From positions 1 through 64,000 of the forward strand of contig MCGT01000033.1 in the NCBI GenBank assembly GCA_002104935.1: 64,000 nucleotides of DNA, given 5' to 3'. The translations under genes and the position numbers were made by a program. This DNA is from Hesseltinella vesiculosa (lineage: Eukaryota > Mucoromycota > Mucoromycetes > Mucorales > Cunninghamellaceae). Below, one piece after another: positions 21,970-34,205 of the stretch (within the stretch, counting starts at the first letter, position 1; each line of letters starts with the position of its first letter). The notes below the pieces were generated by a model. The model made no database searches and was not told the DNA's origin. It worked only from the letters and a program-made list of their open reading frames with translations.

Positions 21970-23781
21970 ATGAACAAAGCAACTAGTAGTTTGCTCCTGT
22001 TTAGTTTATACATGGTGTCTGTACAGGCTCAACATCACCACATGCCAGCCGACGATCCTCCCATGCCAGCATTCAATGCCACTGGCGATGAGCCCATGTC
22101 CTACGCCCTTTTCCCTGATAACAAAGGTTATTTCTATGGTCACGTTGCCTTCATGGTGCTTGGTTTTTGGATCTTATTACCCATGGGTAAGTTCTAGTTC
22201 ATTTGACACGCTGGGAAAAAATGTGAGGAGGGGGCAGGTTATCAAAAAAAAAAAGGACGCCGGGAAAACTAAAGGAGTTTCCAAATAGGTATCATGTTTG
22301 GCATTGCCCGATCACCTTTCCATGTGCCTACTCAGATCCTGGCCTTTTTGGTGTCGACCTTGGGCTTCTTCTTCGGCAAAATGTATGGCCACAGCACACC
22401 TCATCTCTATGCTGGGAACTCGCATCATACCATGGGCTGGATTATCTATTTATTTTTCCAGGCTCAAATGTCCATTGGCGTTGTACGAAAAATTGCCAAT
22501 GCGGTCGCACGCAGTCAGCAAGCCTATCAATCGTTGCACGAAGAAGAAACTGTACGACTGGTGCGTTCGTCCTACCCAACATCACCGCAAGGCGACAGCC
22601 ATAGTGAAGGCTCGATGGAAACCCTTCATCATACCTTTGATGACCACCCCAAGACTGAGGAAGATGATGATCAGGCGATCGAACAAGTCGACAGCGAAGA
22701 TGATGAGCTGCTGCAAGACCCCATCACCATGGAAAAGGAGGAGCCTCCTTTGTGGATGCGTCCTATCCTGTTTGTATTGCCATATATCCCTGGCTTCATC
22801 AAAGCCTCCTTTGTCACTGCTGCCTATAACCCTTTTACCAAAACCGTCTGCCGCATTGTCCACTCCCTTCTCGGTCGGGTGTTTATCATCCTGGTCTTTG
22901 CACAAACCCTCAGTGGCCTGGTTGTCTACCATGGTGTGTGCCGTTCTTGGGACATCTTCCCCTGTGTCGCTCATCTGATCAAGGGTGGCATCTTTTTCTT
23001 TTATGGCATTCTCACGTTTGGCCGGTACCTGGGTGCATTTGCTGAAAAAGGATGGGCCTGGAACCGAGTGGACGGTGGCGCCAAGTTCAGCTTTGAAACC
23101 ATTGAGTGCGGTCTCATCTTCACCTATGGTATCACCAACACCTGGATGGAACACTTTGGCAAGGATGATGCATGGACCCACAAAGACTTTGAACATGCCA
23201 GTCTGGCTTTCATGTGGTGGTGGTGCGGTTTGATCGGTCTCCTGGTCGAAAGCCGAGCCCTGCGTCGCCTGCTGGAACGTCATGTGCTGAAAACCCCTCT
23301 CGACGCCACCGAGACCAAGCAGTCCTACTCCTTCAATCCTTTCCCCGCCCTGACCGTCATGCTCACTGGGATTTCCATGGGCAACCATCACCAAGAAACC
23401 CAATACTCCACCAATGTCCATTACATGTGGGGTCTCCTTCTTGCCTTGGCCGCCGTGTCTCGTCTGGCCACCTATATCCTCATCTACAACAGCCCCCCCT
23501 CTGGTCTCCAACCTGGCCGACCTCCTACCGAATTGATCGGTGCCTTTTGCTTGATCGCTGGCTCGATTCTCTTCATGGCCTCCAACACCGGCACCATGAC
23601 TTGGATGCGCCGTTTGGAAATCGATACCATGTTCATGATGAATGTCACCATCGCCCTGACCTCCCTGACTCTGTGCTATGTTGCCTTTATGATGATCCTC
23701 AAGGCCTGGGCCATGAAACGCGAAGACCGCAAGAAAGCCGCCAAACAAAGTTATCCAGATCGCTTTGTTGGTCAAGCCTAA
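21970..23781 (+). CDS. YTP1-like multi-pass membrane protein (DUF2427 + Ytp1 domain)
   Basis: Exons 21970-22186 and 22289-23781 give 569 residues. Residues 1-21 form a signal peptide (LLLFSLYMVSVQAQ) followed by a His/Met-rich stretch (HHHMPADDPPMP) that could bind metal. An N-terminal membrane region (GHVAFMVLGFWILLPMG, then about three segments) corresponds to DUF2427. A cytosolic acidic loop follows (about 160-210), then a C-terminal domain with at least six hydrophobic segments rich in His, Trp and Glu (GITNTWMEHFGKDDAW, GISMGNHHQETQYSTNVHY), typical of the YTP1 family. Yeast YTP1 has only been described as similar to electron-transport membrane proteins, so the function is unknown. The 466-codon antisense frame is a shadow. 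Confidence 0.92.
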
Positions 23782-24394
23782 ATTCCTCCATCCTTTTTTA
23801 TCATCAACCATTTCCAATTGTTTGTACATAAGACCAAAAAAAAAAAAAAGAAAAAAAAAACGCCGTTGCGTCCGTCTTGTACGCCTCATTGTAGACGTTT
23901 CCCTACTTACCCCATTCCTGTTGACTTTTTTTTTTTTTTTTCTTTCTTTTATTTCTCTACAGTAATAATAAACAGTATCCATTAGTTTCTAGTTGTATTT
24001 GACTGCATAAATGCAAACAAAGTGACATTTTTTTTTTTTTAAAACTGCACAGAAAAGAGGTTGGGTTCTACTTGAAAAGTTTTTTTTCTTCTTCCCTCTT
24101 TCCCGTCCTTTTTTTTTTTTTTTTCTTCTTTCTTTCTTACTTTAGAGCCACTCATCCCGTTCTTGTCCTTGTTTTAAAAAAAATATCCAGCAAGAACCCT
24201 GACAGTGAACAAGTGTCCTTCTGTTTCAGTCTACGTTCTTCTTCTGCTCCCACCTTGTCTCCAGCTCCCTTTTTTTAACTGGCTGTCGTGTTTGACTCCT
24301 TTTTTGTCAACTGGTGAGGCTCGTCTATCTCTTGTCTTACGCCAGTCTCGCTTGATTGCCACTTTATTTATCAACCTGTGCCTGCCAAACCGTG
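23782..24394. other. Intergenic region
   Basis: T-runs of 13-16 bases and one mixed A-run; no gene seen. Upstream flank of the Snt2-type gene. Confidence 0.45.
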
Positions 24395-27300
24395 ATGGCT
24401 CTGAATAGCGTCAAGTTAAAAAATGGGCTGACTGTCCATGTCAACGGCAAGTGTATAGGACGACATTAACCAATGCTGGACTCATGCTTTCCTTCTTCAT
24501 AGATCATGTCTACCTGGCCCCAGAGCATTTGGGCGAACCGTATTATATTGGACGTGTGATGGAGTTTTGTCCTGGCTCGGATGGCATGGAAGCAAGAATA
24601 GCATGGTACAATCGGCCCAAGGACGTCATGAATCCCCAGCATTACGACCCAGCCTTGCTGCTAGCCACACTCAACTCGGATATGAACCCTGTGTCCTGTA
24701 TCCAAGGCAAATGCAAAGTGATCCATCGCTATTATATCCCCAAAGACCAATTCAACACCTACCGTCGCACCCCAGATCAATTCTATTATTCGCAGCTTTA
24801 TGACCGTTACATGCAACGTATCTTTGATCTGCTGCCATGCGAGACCATCCAAAATGTCCCAAAAGATATCCTCGACGCCCTCACCAAACGCTACCAATTC
24901 ATCATTGTTGAACAAGGCAAAGTGAGAGAACTTACTAGTGCCCCTCGTGCTTGCACAGGATGTCAATCTTGGTGCTCCAGGTAAAAAAAAAAAAAAAAAC
25001 CACCCAGCTGGAATCAACCTCATGTCTCGTTATCTCCTCCTCAATTGGACTTGTGACCTTTTTCTTCTTTCAGTACGGATTCTGTAAAGTGTGCCGGTTG
25101 CCAAAAATTCTTCCATATGACCTGCGTTTCTCCACCATTGATTCGAAAACCCTCCAAAGGATTTGCTTGGCAATGCGGGACCTGCTCTAAACTTGCGCTG
25201 GATGATCAGTCCAAAGCCAACCCCCCTGACCCACGAATCATCCGATCTTCCCTCCCTTCCACCCGACGCACCACACGTTCCCGATCTCAACAACACACTT
25301 CCAATACCACACCAGCCTCAGCAACTACTCCCGCCACCCCCACGCCATCTGTGATGAACGGTGCCATCACCAAACCTACCAAGCCCAAACTGGATCTCTT
25401 CTCAGGTAGGGTAAAAGAATAAGCGCGGAGGGTGAATAAATCGAGTTGACTCACTGTTTTTGACCTAGATCCGTGCCAGATCACTACTACCAATCTGTGG
25501 CCATTTCGATATTACGGCATCCACACCACCATCAAGGACATCGAGGATGCTGAGGATCGAATCTACCCGTTGGCAACGGGTCGCATTGGCGCTCGATACC
25601 AGGCCAATGTCCCCGAAACACTCTCACCAGATGACTGGTACAGCGACCATGCAGTCGAGATTCTTTCGCCCCCCTTGGACCCAAAGCAGCTCGATAGTCA
25701 GCAAAAGCTAAAACGTGGCCGGCCAATACGACCTCGGGAAGAGAATGATCGGGATCCTGCCATGGCCATAGAACGCGGCACTGACGAAACAGTCACCTTA
25801 CTTTTCAAGCAGCCCACGCAGTTGGATGACGAAGCCTGTAAGCCTCACCTACATCCACACTTTATTTTTTACAAAAAAAAAAAAAAAACGCTTTACGTAC
25901 CTTTTTTTTTTTTTTTTTAACCAGTGAATACCTACATGACGGAGGTGCGAGCGCTACCATCACCAATATCCTCGACGTCTCCAGATCTATACGACATTGC
26001 GCTACATTTGCTGCAGGTCAACAAGGGGGATACGCAGACGGCATTGGCTCAATTCAAAGAATGGACCGATTTTCCGTACTGCACGTCCTGGTCCTATGAC
26101 GAAATCAAGGCATTCGAACACTCCATCAGCAACCATGGCCATGACCTACACGCTATGAAGCAATACCTTACCAGCAAAACCATGCCTGAGATCGTTCGCT
26201 TCTTTTATCAATGGAAAAAATCCAATCGCTACAAATCTGTCTATTCTCATTGGACCGAGGTCTACCGACCAACCAAACAGCTCAAATCTTGGAACCGATC
26301 GCTTTTCGATTGCCTCATCGACCGCCGTCAGCTGAAGGACGAGCATTTCGTCAACGCGCTTGTCAACAACAATATAGCCTCATCACCTTCGCCTTTAAGC
26401 ACCTCCAACACACCTCACATCGGCATGTCCACCAGCCCCAAGACCAATGGTCACCGTGCGCATGGCGATGATGATGCCGACTATGACGACGACGCCAGCC
26501 GGGTCACTCCCCGCCCTCGCCCTGTGCCACCATCGAAAAAGAATCTTCCGTCTGCCACTTCCTCACGCAGCGTCCGCACCTCCTCTCGTATTTCCACATT
26601 AAACAGCCGACCTACCTATTATGAATCTGATGTCGACGACGATGAATCCAGCGACGACGGTGCGTTCACGCTTGATATCCCCCCAAAAACCAGTAGCACA
26701 ACCAAGGCGATGACCAACGGCAGCTCTGTGCCCATGGACGTTGTCGAAACGGAAGACGACGTCGATGTCGACCCCAATGTGATTCCTACCTCGGCCCATT
26801 TCACACCCTTTTGTGCCAACTGTCGAGCCACTCAGTCAACGCAATGGCGACGCTGTCCTGGCGACCTCAATCGAAAACGCGTTGTGTTTGACAAGGTGCT
26901 ATGCCAAGATTGCGGTATCTACTGGCTAAAATATGGTTTGATGCGTTCTGTCACCTGTTCAGCTCCCTCCACCTCCCCCCAACCCAGCCGCTCCGGTTCC
27001 CCCGTCAAGTCTGATCCCTCCAACGGTATTCCATTTACTTCCCTTGCTGCTTCAAGAGTAGTGATCCAATCTTTTTTTCTTTTTCTTTTAAAACTAGGCA
27101 AGCGCGCTTTGCCCGAACCAGATCAAGCCTTGGAAACAAAACGGCCGAAGAAAGAGGTAATTATCCAATGCCAACTCATTCGTTTCAAATGACGTCTGGT
27201 GCTTACTTCTTTGGACATAGGAGAACATGATGTGTGCGGTATGCTTTGGTATGCTTTATGCGCGTCGTTTTATTTCCTGCCAGAGCTGTTACATGGATGT

Positions 27301-28269
27301 TCATGACGGTATTGCTTTAGGGATTCACTGTGTTTTGCATGGATGACCAATCTCCAATCTCCTTTTCCTCTAGATTGCTATGGTATTGACCGTCCTCGAA
27401 ATCCAAACTGGGTGTGTGACACTTGCCAAAACAAAAGACGTCCAAGGATATCTTATGTAAGCTGGAAAGATAAAAAAGTGAGCGTGCCATTCATCTAGGT
27501 TGGCGGTGACTGTAGGAATATGAATGCCGGCTGTGTGGCCAAGCAGCCGAGGCCCATTTAGATCCTCTGAAGCCGACATCTGGTTTTTACTGGACACATA
27601 TCACATGCGCTTTGTTTTTTGCAGAAACAAAATTTGTCGACACTTCGAGCTTGAAGCCCGTGGAATTTGTCGGGGCAATTCCCAACTCTTGCCGTGACAA
27701 GGTAAAAAAAAAAAAAAAGGAGAGAAACGGCAGTGTGGGTTCACTCTTTCTTTTTTTCTAAATAGACATGTGAAGTATGTTTGGCAGCTGGCGTCGGTGC
27801 GTGTGTGACTTGTAGCCACGAAGGCTGTGGGCGCACATTCCATGCGCATTGTGCTGTCCAGTCACCAGAGAGTTACTCTGTCGGCTTTGTTTTATCCCCT
27901 CCCACCAGCGATGACGAACCGGTAGTAGCCGAAGGTCTCTTCCACAAACGATCTCCTGCTGGTGTCATGAAACCCACTATCTACTGCTCAGATCATCGCC
28001 CCGACAAATCAGCCTACCACTTTTATGGCCTCCAGACCCGCACCGTTCACGCTCGCGTAAGAACCCTGCGAATATTAAAAAACCTTGTGGACTCATCGTT
28101 TTTAATCTAGTCATGGATCGAAGTGTATGCACAAATGTATAAATCCATTGACCCCGAGAGCACTCCAGCCATGCGACGCTACACAGCCTGGTTGAAGCGA
28201 AATGACGTGCCTACGGATTTGTATCCCCCCTACTATACCCAAAAATGCAATGAGCCTGCCCTCGTCTGA
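24395..28269 (+). CDS. Snt2-type chromatin reader (BAH-PHD-ELM2-SANT-GATA-PHD-ePHD)
   Basis: Eleven exons: 24395-24446, 24503-24980, 25074-25405, 25469-25837, 25925-27025, 27098-27156, 27221-27308, 27374-27456, 27516-27701, 27766-28056 and 28111-28269, giving 1065 residues. In order: BAH domain (about 18-160, DHVYLAPEHLGEPYYIGRV); PHD1 (about 168-215, CTGC, CAGC, FFHMTC, WQCGTC); ELM2-like region (about 290-330, WPFRYYGIHTTIKDIEDA); SANT (about 466-512, WSYDEIKAFEHSISNHG); an atypical GATA-type zinc finger (about 705-745, CANC and CQDCG); PHD2 (about 800-850); extended PHD (about 855-1010, YECRLCG, HITCALFF, CEVCLA, TFHAHCA). This is the architecture of fungal Snt2, which with Ecm5/Lid2 and the Rpd3 histone deacetylase controls stress-response transcription. 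Intron 1 has a GC donor (GCAAGT at 24447), and only this donor keeps the BAH frame. Confidence 0.93.
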
Positions 28270-28413
28270 TCAATGCTTATTTTTCTTTTTTTTTTTTTAC
28301 TCACGTTTTTTTTCATTTTGCCTCTTTATTTTAACAATAAAGGTCATTCCTCTTCTGACAGGAAAATGCACATCCTTTTATTCAGTTGAAAAAAAAATCG
28401 AATAGGGCAGTGG

Positions 28414-29856
28414 TTATAGACCGCTATCGGCATACACCTTCGTTAGGCCACCGTCGAGGTCCACCTTGATCCATGATACAGGACATCGGTTGTGTTCCTC
28501 TACATAGCGATAGGCGCAGGTGTAACAAAACACATAACCAGAGGGTAAAGCGGTGGGGTTGTTGATGGGACTAGTCGAGCAAAGAGGGCAGGTGTTGGGT
28601 TTGCTAGGTACTTTTGTTCCTCGAGGGTCAGGCTGAGCAAGAGGCGATGAGATGATGAGCGCACACACGTTTGTTATTATTATTATTATTATTATTGCTA
28701 TTTACCTTTGTTGGTTCGGGAGGAGGGATCAATTTCTCATCTTCCTCCTCGCCATAGTTGCCGGTGCCACCGCTCCGAGCAAATTCAGACGAATACCACC
28801 ATTCCAAAAACTTGAAGAAGAAGATCGACATGGGCAGCAGCACCTTGAGGAAATCAATCACCTTGGACAGCGTGCCAGACAGCAGACGCAAGGGGCTTCG
28901 CCATAAAGCTTTGGAGGCAGCATTGGAGGTGATGTCTTGTTTTTCATAGGCAGCTCGCTATCCAAAATAAAAAAAAAAGATGAGCAATATTTCAAAAGAG
29001 CAGATTTTTTTTTTTACGTAGTCGGCCATGCTCATGCGCTTGATTTGCACTCCAATAAGGTGAAGCCAAGGTGAGTAGTATTTTGTTTTGTTGAAGAGAT
29101 AGAGGACATTGTAGACCAGACCCGAGGCATAGTAAGCAAAGTTGACATAAGGGTAGAAACGACGGAACAGCTTGATGAGTCGGATTTTCAGTTGCTGGCG
29201 CACAGGCGTGGTTGGATCGGCCAGTTGCTCGTCTTCGATTTCCTCTTGCTCATTGGTGCCCAGCACCGATGCATCTCCAGACACTTGTTGATAAAGCAAG
29301 TCCAGTCGGCACTTGACATAAGGAAGCCCCACGAGCACCAGCAATGAACGACGGATTTCCTGAGGCGTCAACGCTGGTGTCTGGCCCTGGCTAGCTGCAC
29401 CTGCCGGCAGCGCATATTGTGATCCTTTGCTGTCTAGATAGGCCGTCGACACTCGTTTCAAACCGTAAAAGTTCTCTGCAAAGGAGCCACCTTCAAGGAA
29501 AAAAAAAGTAAAGAAAGTTATGGGTTTGTAAAAAAAAACAGTAGACTTACTCCATTCTTTCAAATAGTGTCTTTCCACCAAAAGCATCAGAATGGCATAG
29601 AATTCTTCATGATGGTTGACAAGTCGGATAAGCAGCCGAGGGTATCGTTGAGCATACACCTACACACACACACACAACAATGAAAGGAAGGATCGATGTC
29701 AGTGAGGGGTCATGGAGGGGTCGATGTCGAACTTACCGCTGTGAGATATTGTACAGCAGGCTGTAGTAGTTCACGTAGCTTTTCTTGAGCTACCAATTCA
29801 AACAAGGATGGACGGTAGGCGTCCTCCTGTGAACCAATTGCACTCATAAATTCCAT
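28414..29856 (-). CDS. PEX12: Peroxin-12, RING-like subunit of the peroxisomal ubiquitin ligase
   Basis: Exons 29856-29737, 29659-29551, 29490-29018, 28957-28706 and 28632-28414 give 390 residues. The Pex2/Pex12 N-terminal domain is plain ([34 protein letters not shown]). A membrane region with several hydrophobic segments follows. The C-terminal RING-like domain (about 333-372) has only CPLC, CYTC and a lone Cys in RCPVSW, the reduced ligand set typical of PEX12, which binds one zinc and supports PEX10/PEX2. Intron 4 contains a TAA/TTA triplet microsatellite (about 28675-28696). The intron 1 acceptor abuts a TG-repeat. It converges with the Snt2-type gene, the two stop codons lying about 145 bp apart. 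Confidence 0.95.
28675..28696. repeat. TTA/TAA microsatellite inside PEX12 intron 4
   Basis: About seven tandem ATT/TTA triplets entirely within the intron (28705-28633). Confidence 0.8.
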
Positions 29857-31387
29857 GGTGGGCAAAGTCTATGTAATCAATCGACAACCAAGAAAGAAAG
29901 AAAAAAATGACAAATCCCCTCTTCCATTTGACACCGCTGTCTTTTTTTTTTTTTATAACTTTTTTTTCCTCTCTCCTTTGAACACACTCTAGCATGGGTA
30001 CAGGAGTCACATTCGCACATCCTCCTCCCCGTTCAATGAATGGTATCGCAGCGCTCTTCTCGCCACGCCTCATTGTTCATTGTGTGGTTCTGCTTGAGAT
30101 GGATGGTTCAAATGGCGTGAAATACAAGGCTAAATGAGAGTCCTGATGTCGCTAATACGACCAATGCTCCTTCTCTTTTTCTATTTGCCCGGCTAGATTG
30201 CTTGAGCTCATCGCCATCGTCGTGTGCAAAGTTTGGTGCCAACGGTTGCAATATCCGACCCAGACGACTTTTTGATTGGCCAGGTTGGCCATTCTCTGCC
30301 AAATGCTAGTCCAAAGAAAAAAGGACAATCTCCCCCCCCCCGTTTGAAGTCCAAAAATTAATATACTTAGTTAGCGTAATGTGGGCCATGACCAGGAGAT
30401 GGAGCGGAGATCAGCTTGAGTGAATTCGAGGTGAGAGCTGAAGAATTGTAGCCAGGTCAATCGCCAGACGCGCAGCTTGAGGGGGCAAGGTCTAAAGTAT
30501 GCTTTCACTTGTCTCGTCACAGTACCGGCAGATGGTGCACTTTGGTTCGCCAGCACGATTCGATGAAGAAGCGAATTAAATAAGCTTGCCAGTCAGGAAT
30601 CGGAAGAGAGCAGTGCCGGCCTTGCGTGGGAGGGGTGTGCGTCAGGAAGTCTCCCATATCAGGAAAGCCAGCTGGCGTCAGGCCAATTTTTCAAAACGAA
30701 GAAAATGAAGCTCGGCGGTAAATCCAACCGTCGCACACTGTTTTCAATTCCTGGCCACTACACGCAGTGCAGCTGGTAACTGGCGAATGCTACGCTTGAT
30801 ATGAAAAAGCAATCCAATCCCAAGGTCCAGCAGCCCATCATATCATGTACAAGTTGCTTCAACGCCTTTGAAAGTAGAAACCAATCAAAATCAAAACAAA
30901 TGCGGCCGTTGTTTTGCTGTGATGAGCCTTGAGGATGGTCATCTTAGGACATACTGAAAAATATACAGCAGTAGTACTCGACGTAGTCATCTCTCATTAT
31001 CCTGTGCTGTTATGCAAGATTTGAGATGCGTTTATTTAAAGCAGTCTGCATTTTGGTTTTTGATCAGTTCGCTTGGGAGTCCCATGGCGAAAATGGCCGA
31101 TTTTTTTTTTTTTTTTTTAGGTGGGGAAGGAGTTACAGTATCACAACGAAAACGATCAACAGTTGGCTGGGTGACCTTCACCAATCGACCAGAGTTTTTC
31201 AGCGACATTATCATTCATGCATTTGCGCTCTCGTGCAACATTTCACATTGACCCAATCAGTCAACAATTCTGTGCAGCGTTGGTCCCTTTTTTTTTTCAA
31301 AATGAAAAAACGTTAGACTATTTGAAATTCCGCCGCCTCTTTTTTTTTTTAGAATCATGGAATGGACAAAATACAGTAATAGAAACA
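29857..31387. other. Gene-poor region
   Basis: PEX12 promoter side. It contains dispersed repeat copy D (31074-31285). Short frames at 30108-30302 and 30371-30556 (minus) have no recognisable features. Confidence 0.4.
31074..31285 (+). repeat. Dispersed SINE-like repeat, copy D
   Basis: Shares CATGGCGAAAATGGCCGATT and a T-run ending in TTTTAG with copy A, then CACAACGAAAACGATCAAC, AGTTGGCTGGGTGACC, TCACCAATCGACC, TTTTTCAGCGACAT, CATTCATGCATTTGCGCTC and CTGTGCAGCGTTGG, followed by an oligo-T run. It is one of the longest copies (212 bp). Confidence 0.8.
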
Positions 31388-32235
31388 TCAGTCGTTTGAT
31401 GGACCATTAGATTGATTCAATGTGTTTTTCAACGCATTGTAGTTCTTATACGTCTTGAAAAATCCATGAGCCAATCCTTCTTCATAGCACCGTTGCCAGT
31501 CCACTCGGCTGTAGGTTGTCAGATGGTTTTTTTTAAACACTCCAGCGTACTTCATGTCACCAAGTTTGGGCTTCTGTGGAATATTTTGCAAAATAACTCC
31601 ACGTATTGGTATTTTCGATGCTTGGATGGTTGATGAGAGATTGGGTGGCTGTTGAATACAAGCATGCTGTCGTGTATAAATCGCCTGCGGTTGCCAATTT
31701 TTATCCTTTTTTGATCAACGAGGATTTTTGCTCCATGAGCACGTATCTTAACGCAAACAATGGGAGGGGAGAGTTTGGATGTGTGAAAAACGGTTCAATG
31801 GACTTAGTCAAGAATGAGCGAGACCGAAAACACAGTTTTAATTCAGAAAATCAGATGGGGAAAGAGAGAGTTTGAAATAAAAGTTGAGAATTTATAGGGA
31901 GAGACGGAGATAGCAATCTGAAAGCTGACGTGCCAATAAATGAGTGATACCTTTTTTTTTCTTTTGTATTTAACAGGATATCCTTTCTCCTTGGCAGCAG
32001 ATTGGAAAATGACCACGTGCACGAAAGTGCATGTGATCATGCGCATTGGTCGAGAGGTCACTGGGTCATTTTTAAAAAATGTCAGAGGATTAATGTCATT
32101 CAAAAAAAAAAACGTCAATGCGAGTCGACAACGCCTAGGAAAAAAAAATGATTGCTTGCCTCAACATGGTCTACATCCTCAATGCCCTGGGTCTGATAGA
32201 TGATCGATCGGTCCTCTACTAGCAACAGCTGCCTA
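31388..32235 (-). pseudogene. Unidentified coding-like blocks on the minus strand
   Basis: Three protein-like blocks: about 32235-32160 (after a GTTAG acceptor, reading LLLVEDRSIIYQTQGIEDV), about 32100-31990 (VTSRPMRMITCTFVHVVIFQ), and about 31690-31388 (after a CCGCAG acceptor, reading through KYAGVFKKNHLTTYSRVDWQ to a stop). I could not connect them into one frame and do not recognise a family. They may be exons of a poorly resolved gene or a decayed one. Confidence 0.25.
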
Positions 32236-32939
32236 ACAAAAAAACACCCCAGTTTCTTTATTGGCTTTGATATAATTTAGTATTCAATTTGTAAAAAAAA
32301 GGTTGCCATGGCAACCAAATGATGGCTTTATTACAGGGGGTGGGATTCAAAAATATGGGACACGACGTCAAAGACAGAGGCAGATTACTGCTGGGGAGGG
32401 TTTGCTGACGACGTAAGCTACGAAGCCGAGGAAGGATGTTTTTTTTCTAGGCGTGTGTTTGTGGAGAAGGTTGACGAGGCTCGTTTTCTGGCGGATGGTG
32501 CCCGATGTGGTATATGACATGATGCTCGTTGGCCGAGGCAGGACAGACGATTGCAAGGAAACCTAGGACTACAGGCAATTCGGCACGAGCAGCTTGCGGT
32601 ATTCATGGAACCATAGGTAGTCTGGAGTTGCAGGTCAAAGTGGAGGTCGGTGGTACCATCGAGAGAAACGGTGTCGAAAATCAGATCGTTTCAAGTTTTA
32701 AAAAAATCGAACCAAAGGTGGTATATCTTTTGTTCATCCGAAAATGCTGTAGATTGCTGATGACAAGCTGACAAGGGTATACACAGAGTTGTACATCTAG
32801 GAGGCGGGTGGTGGTGGACTGGCATAGTCGACTGGTTGTTGCTGTTCGTGTCTCGAGAAAAAAAAAGTGGGATGTTTTTTCTTTTTATAACCAGTTTTTA
32901 TCAGCTTCAAATTCTCGAACAAAATAAGGGACCTTTTGT

Positions 32940-33872
32940 TCAGTTCCTTTTGCAAGCTGTCGGATTCATCAGGCTGTGCAACAAAATAAAAGTGAATACA
33001 TGGTGGAAAATGTGGTTGGCGTCGGAGTATATGAGAAAGTAAATGTGTGCGAGATGGTTGATAGAGAAGATCACTTCGAAGACCCATATCGCACCATCAT
33101 CATAATAAAAAGGGAGCCAAGGGAATAAGCCTGGTTATGACAGGGGATTTACCTTGGAAACAGCTTTTCATTTCATCCATTGTACCTTCCTGGCACTGTG
33201 GTCTGAAACATGAAATAAAAAAGTCAGATATCTTGAAGCATAGGTTTTCCTTCATCGGTTACCAGTGAATACAAAAGAGGACAGCCACCAGACACAGCCA
33301 AGAGAAAGCAGATGGTATCACATAAGATAATTGCCAGCAGGTATCATGTTTGTAAATCTAGGAAGCAAGTGAAGAATGTTAACCAGAGAAGGGAAAAAAA
33401 GACGTTGACTAACGGGGACCCAAAAGTGAGAAGGTGCGCCAGGCTCCAAGGCCATGAAACGTTCGGTGGGTATGGATTTCAGACGGAAGCAGCGATGTGA
33501 AGAGGTATAAAGGAGGACAAGGGTGTAGAGGACAAGGAAGAGAAGGGTGTACTTGCGCACTTGACGAGGCCAGGCGATGCGAGGATCTCGTCTTGGCGAC
33601 TGATTGGTCAGACTTGAGGCCCGTTGTCGCAAATAGGGAATGCCGAGTTGTACTGGAGGGTCGTAATCTCCCAGGGCATGGCTTCGTAAAACGATAGGGA
33701 CCGAGGCTGCACTATCAAAGGAGATATCGCTGGCACTGTCGGACAGGTCTATATCGTCGTCGCTGTTGCTGGACGAACCAGGTCGATCAAGGAATGTAGG
33801 TGAGAGTGGTGAAGGGCTGTCTATGAATGCATTTTGTCGTTTTAACGATGACGTCGGCATTACTACGTACAT
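32940..33872 (-). CDS. Small multi-pass membrane protein of unknown function
   Basis: Best model: exons 33872-33414, 33357-33273 and 33130-32940, 244 residues. The N-terminal 100 residues are Ser/Asp-rich and disordered. Hydrophobic segments follow: KYTLLFLVLYTLVLLYTSS (about 108-125), SYVIPSAFSWLCLVAVLF (about 163-181), VFEVIFSINHLAHIYFLIY (about 199-217) and HHVFTFILLHSL near the C-terminus. The alternative donor at 33262 (GTAACC) joined to the acceptor at 33203 would create a UGA at the junction, so the donor GTATTC at 33272 is preferred; it reads continuously through the second hydrophobic segment. No family recognised. Confidence 0.5.
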
Positions 33873-34205
33873 GTTTGAGAGAGGAGAGCCAATGAAGAGG
33901 TCGTATGTTATTCTTTTTTGTGAATGGCTGAATGCGATGCGTAGCAGGTATCTTTTTTTTTTTTTTCAAAACGATAGAAACAAATAGTCCTTTGTATAAT
34001 AATTGCGAAGGTGGTCAAGGTAACAAATAATCAACGAGCAGTGTATGTGCAATGTTGCCAAAATAAAACTGAAGAGTGGGAAAGAAAGCGAAAAAAAGGG
34101 GGGGGGGACAAAAAACGACGCAGTGAAATGAGGAAACAGAAAAGGGGAAGCCGGCCAATCACAGGGTCGGAAGCCAAAGTGTAAAAAAATCATGCATTAT
34201 GGAAT
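33873..34205. other. Intergenic spacer
   Basis: AT-rich, with a T-run (about 33953-33966) and an A/G-rich stretch (34078-34110). No gene seen. Confidence 0.4.

Noticed and set aside
22582..23982. 466-codon minus-strand ORF
   Set aside because: Antisense shadow of the YTP1-like gene, created by GC-rich third positions.
24922..24958. Intron (GTGAGA...CACAG) inside the Snt2-type PHD1 region
   Set aside because: Retaining it gives a perfect PHD zinc-ligand spacing (CTGC...CAGC...H..C); removing it leads to a stop codon in the next exon.
19434..29856. An operon-like peroxin cluster
   Set aside because: Genes lie on both strands with their own introns and spacers, and unrelated genes intervene; only linkage can be claimed.
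33153..33202. Extra exon in the small membrane protein gene
   Set aside because: It would need a UGA at its 5' junction and a 22-base intron after it; skipping it gives a clean frame.
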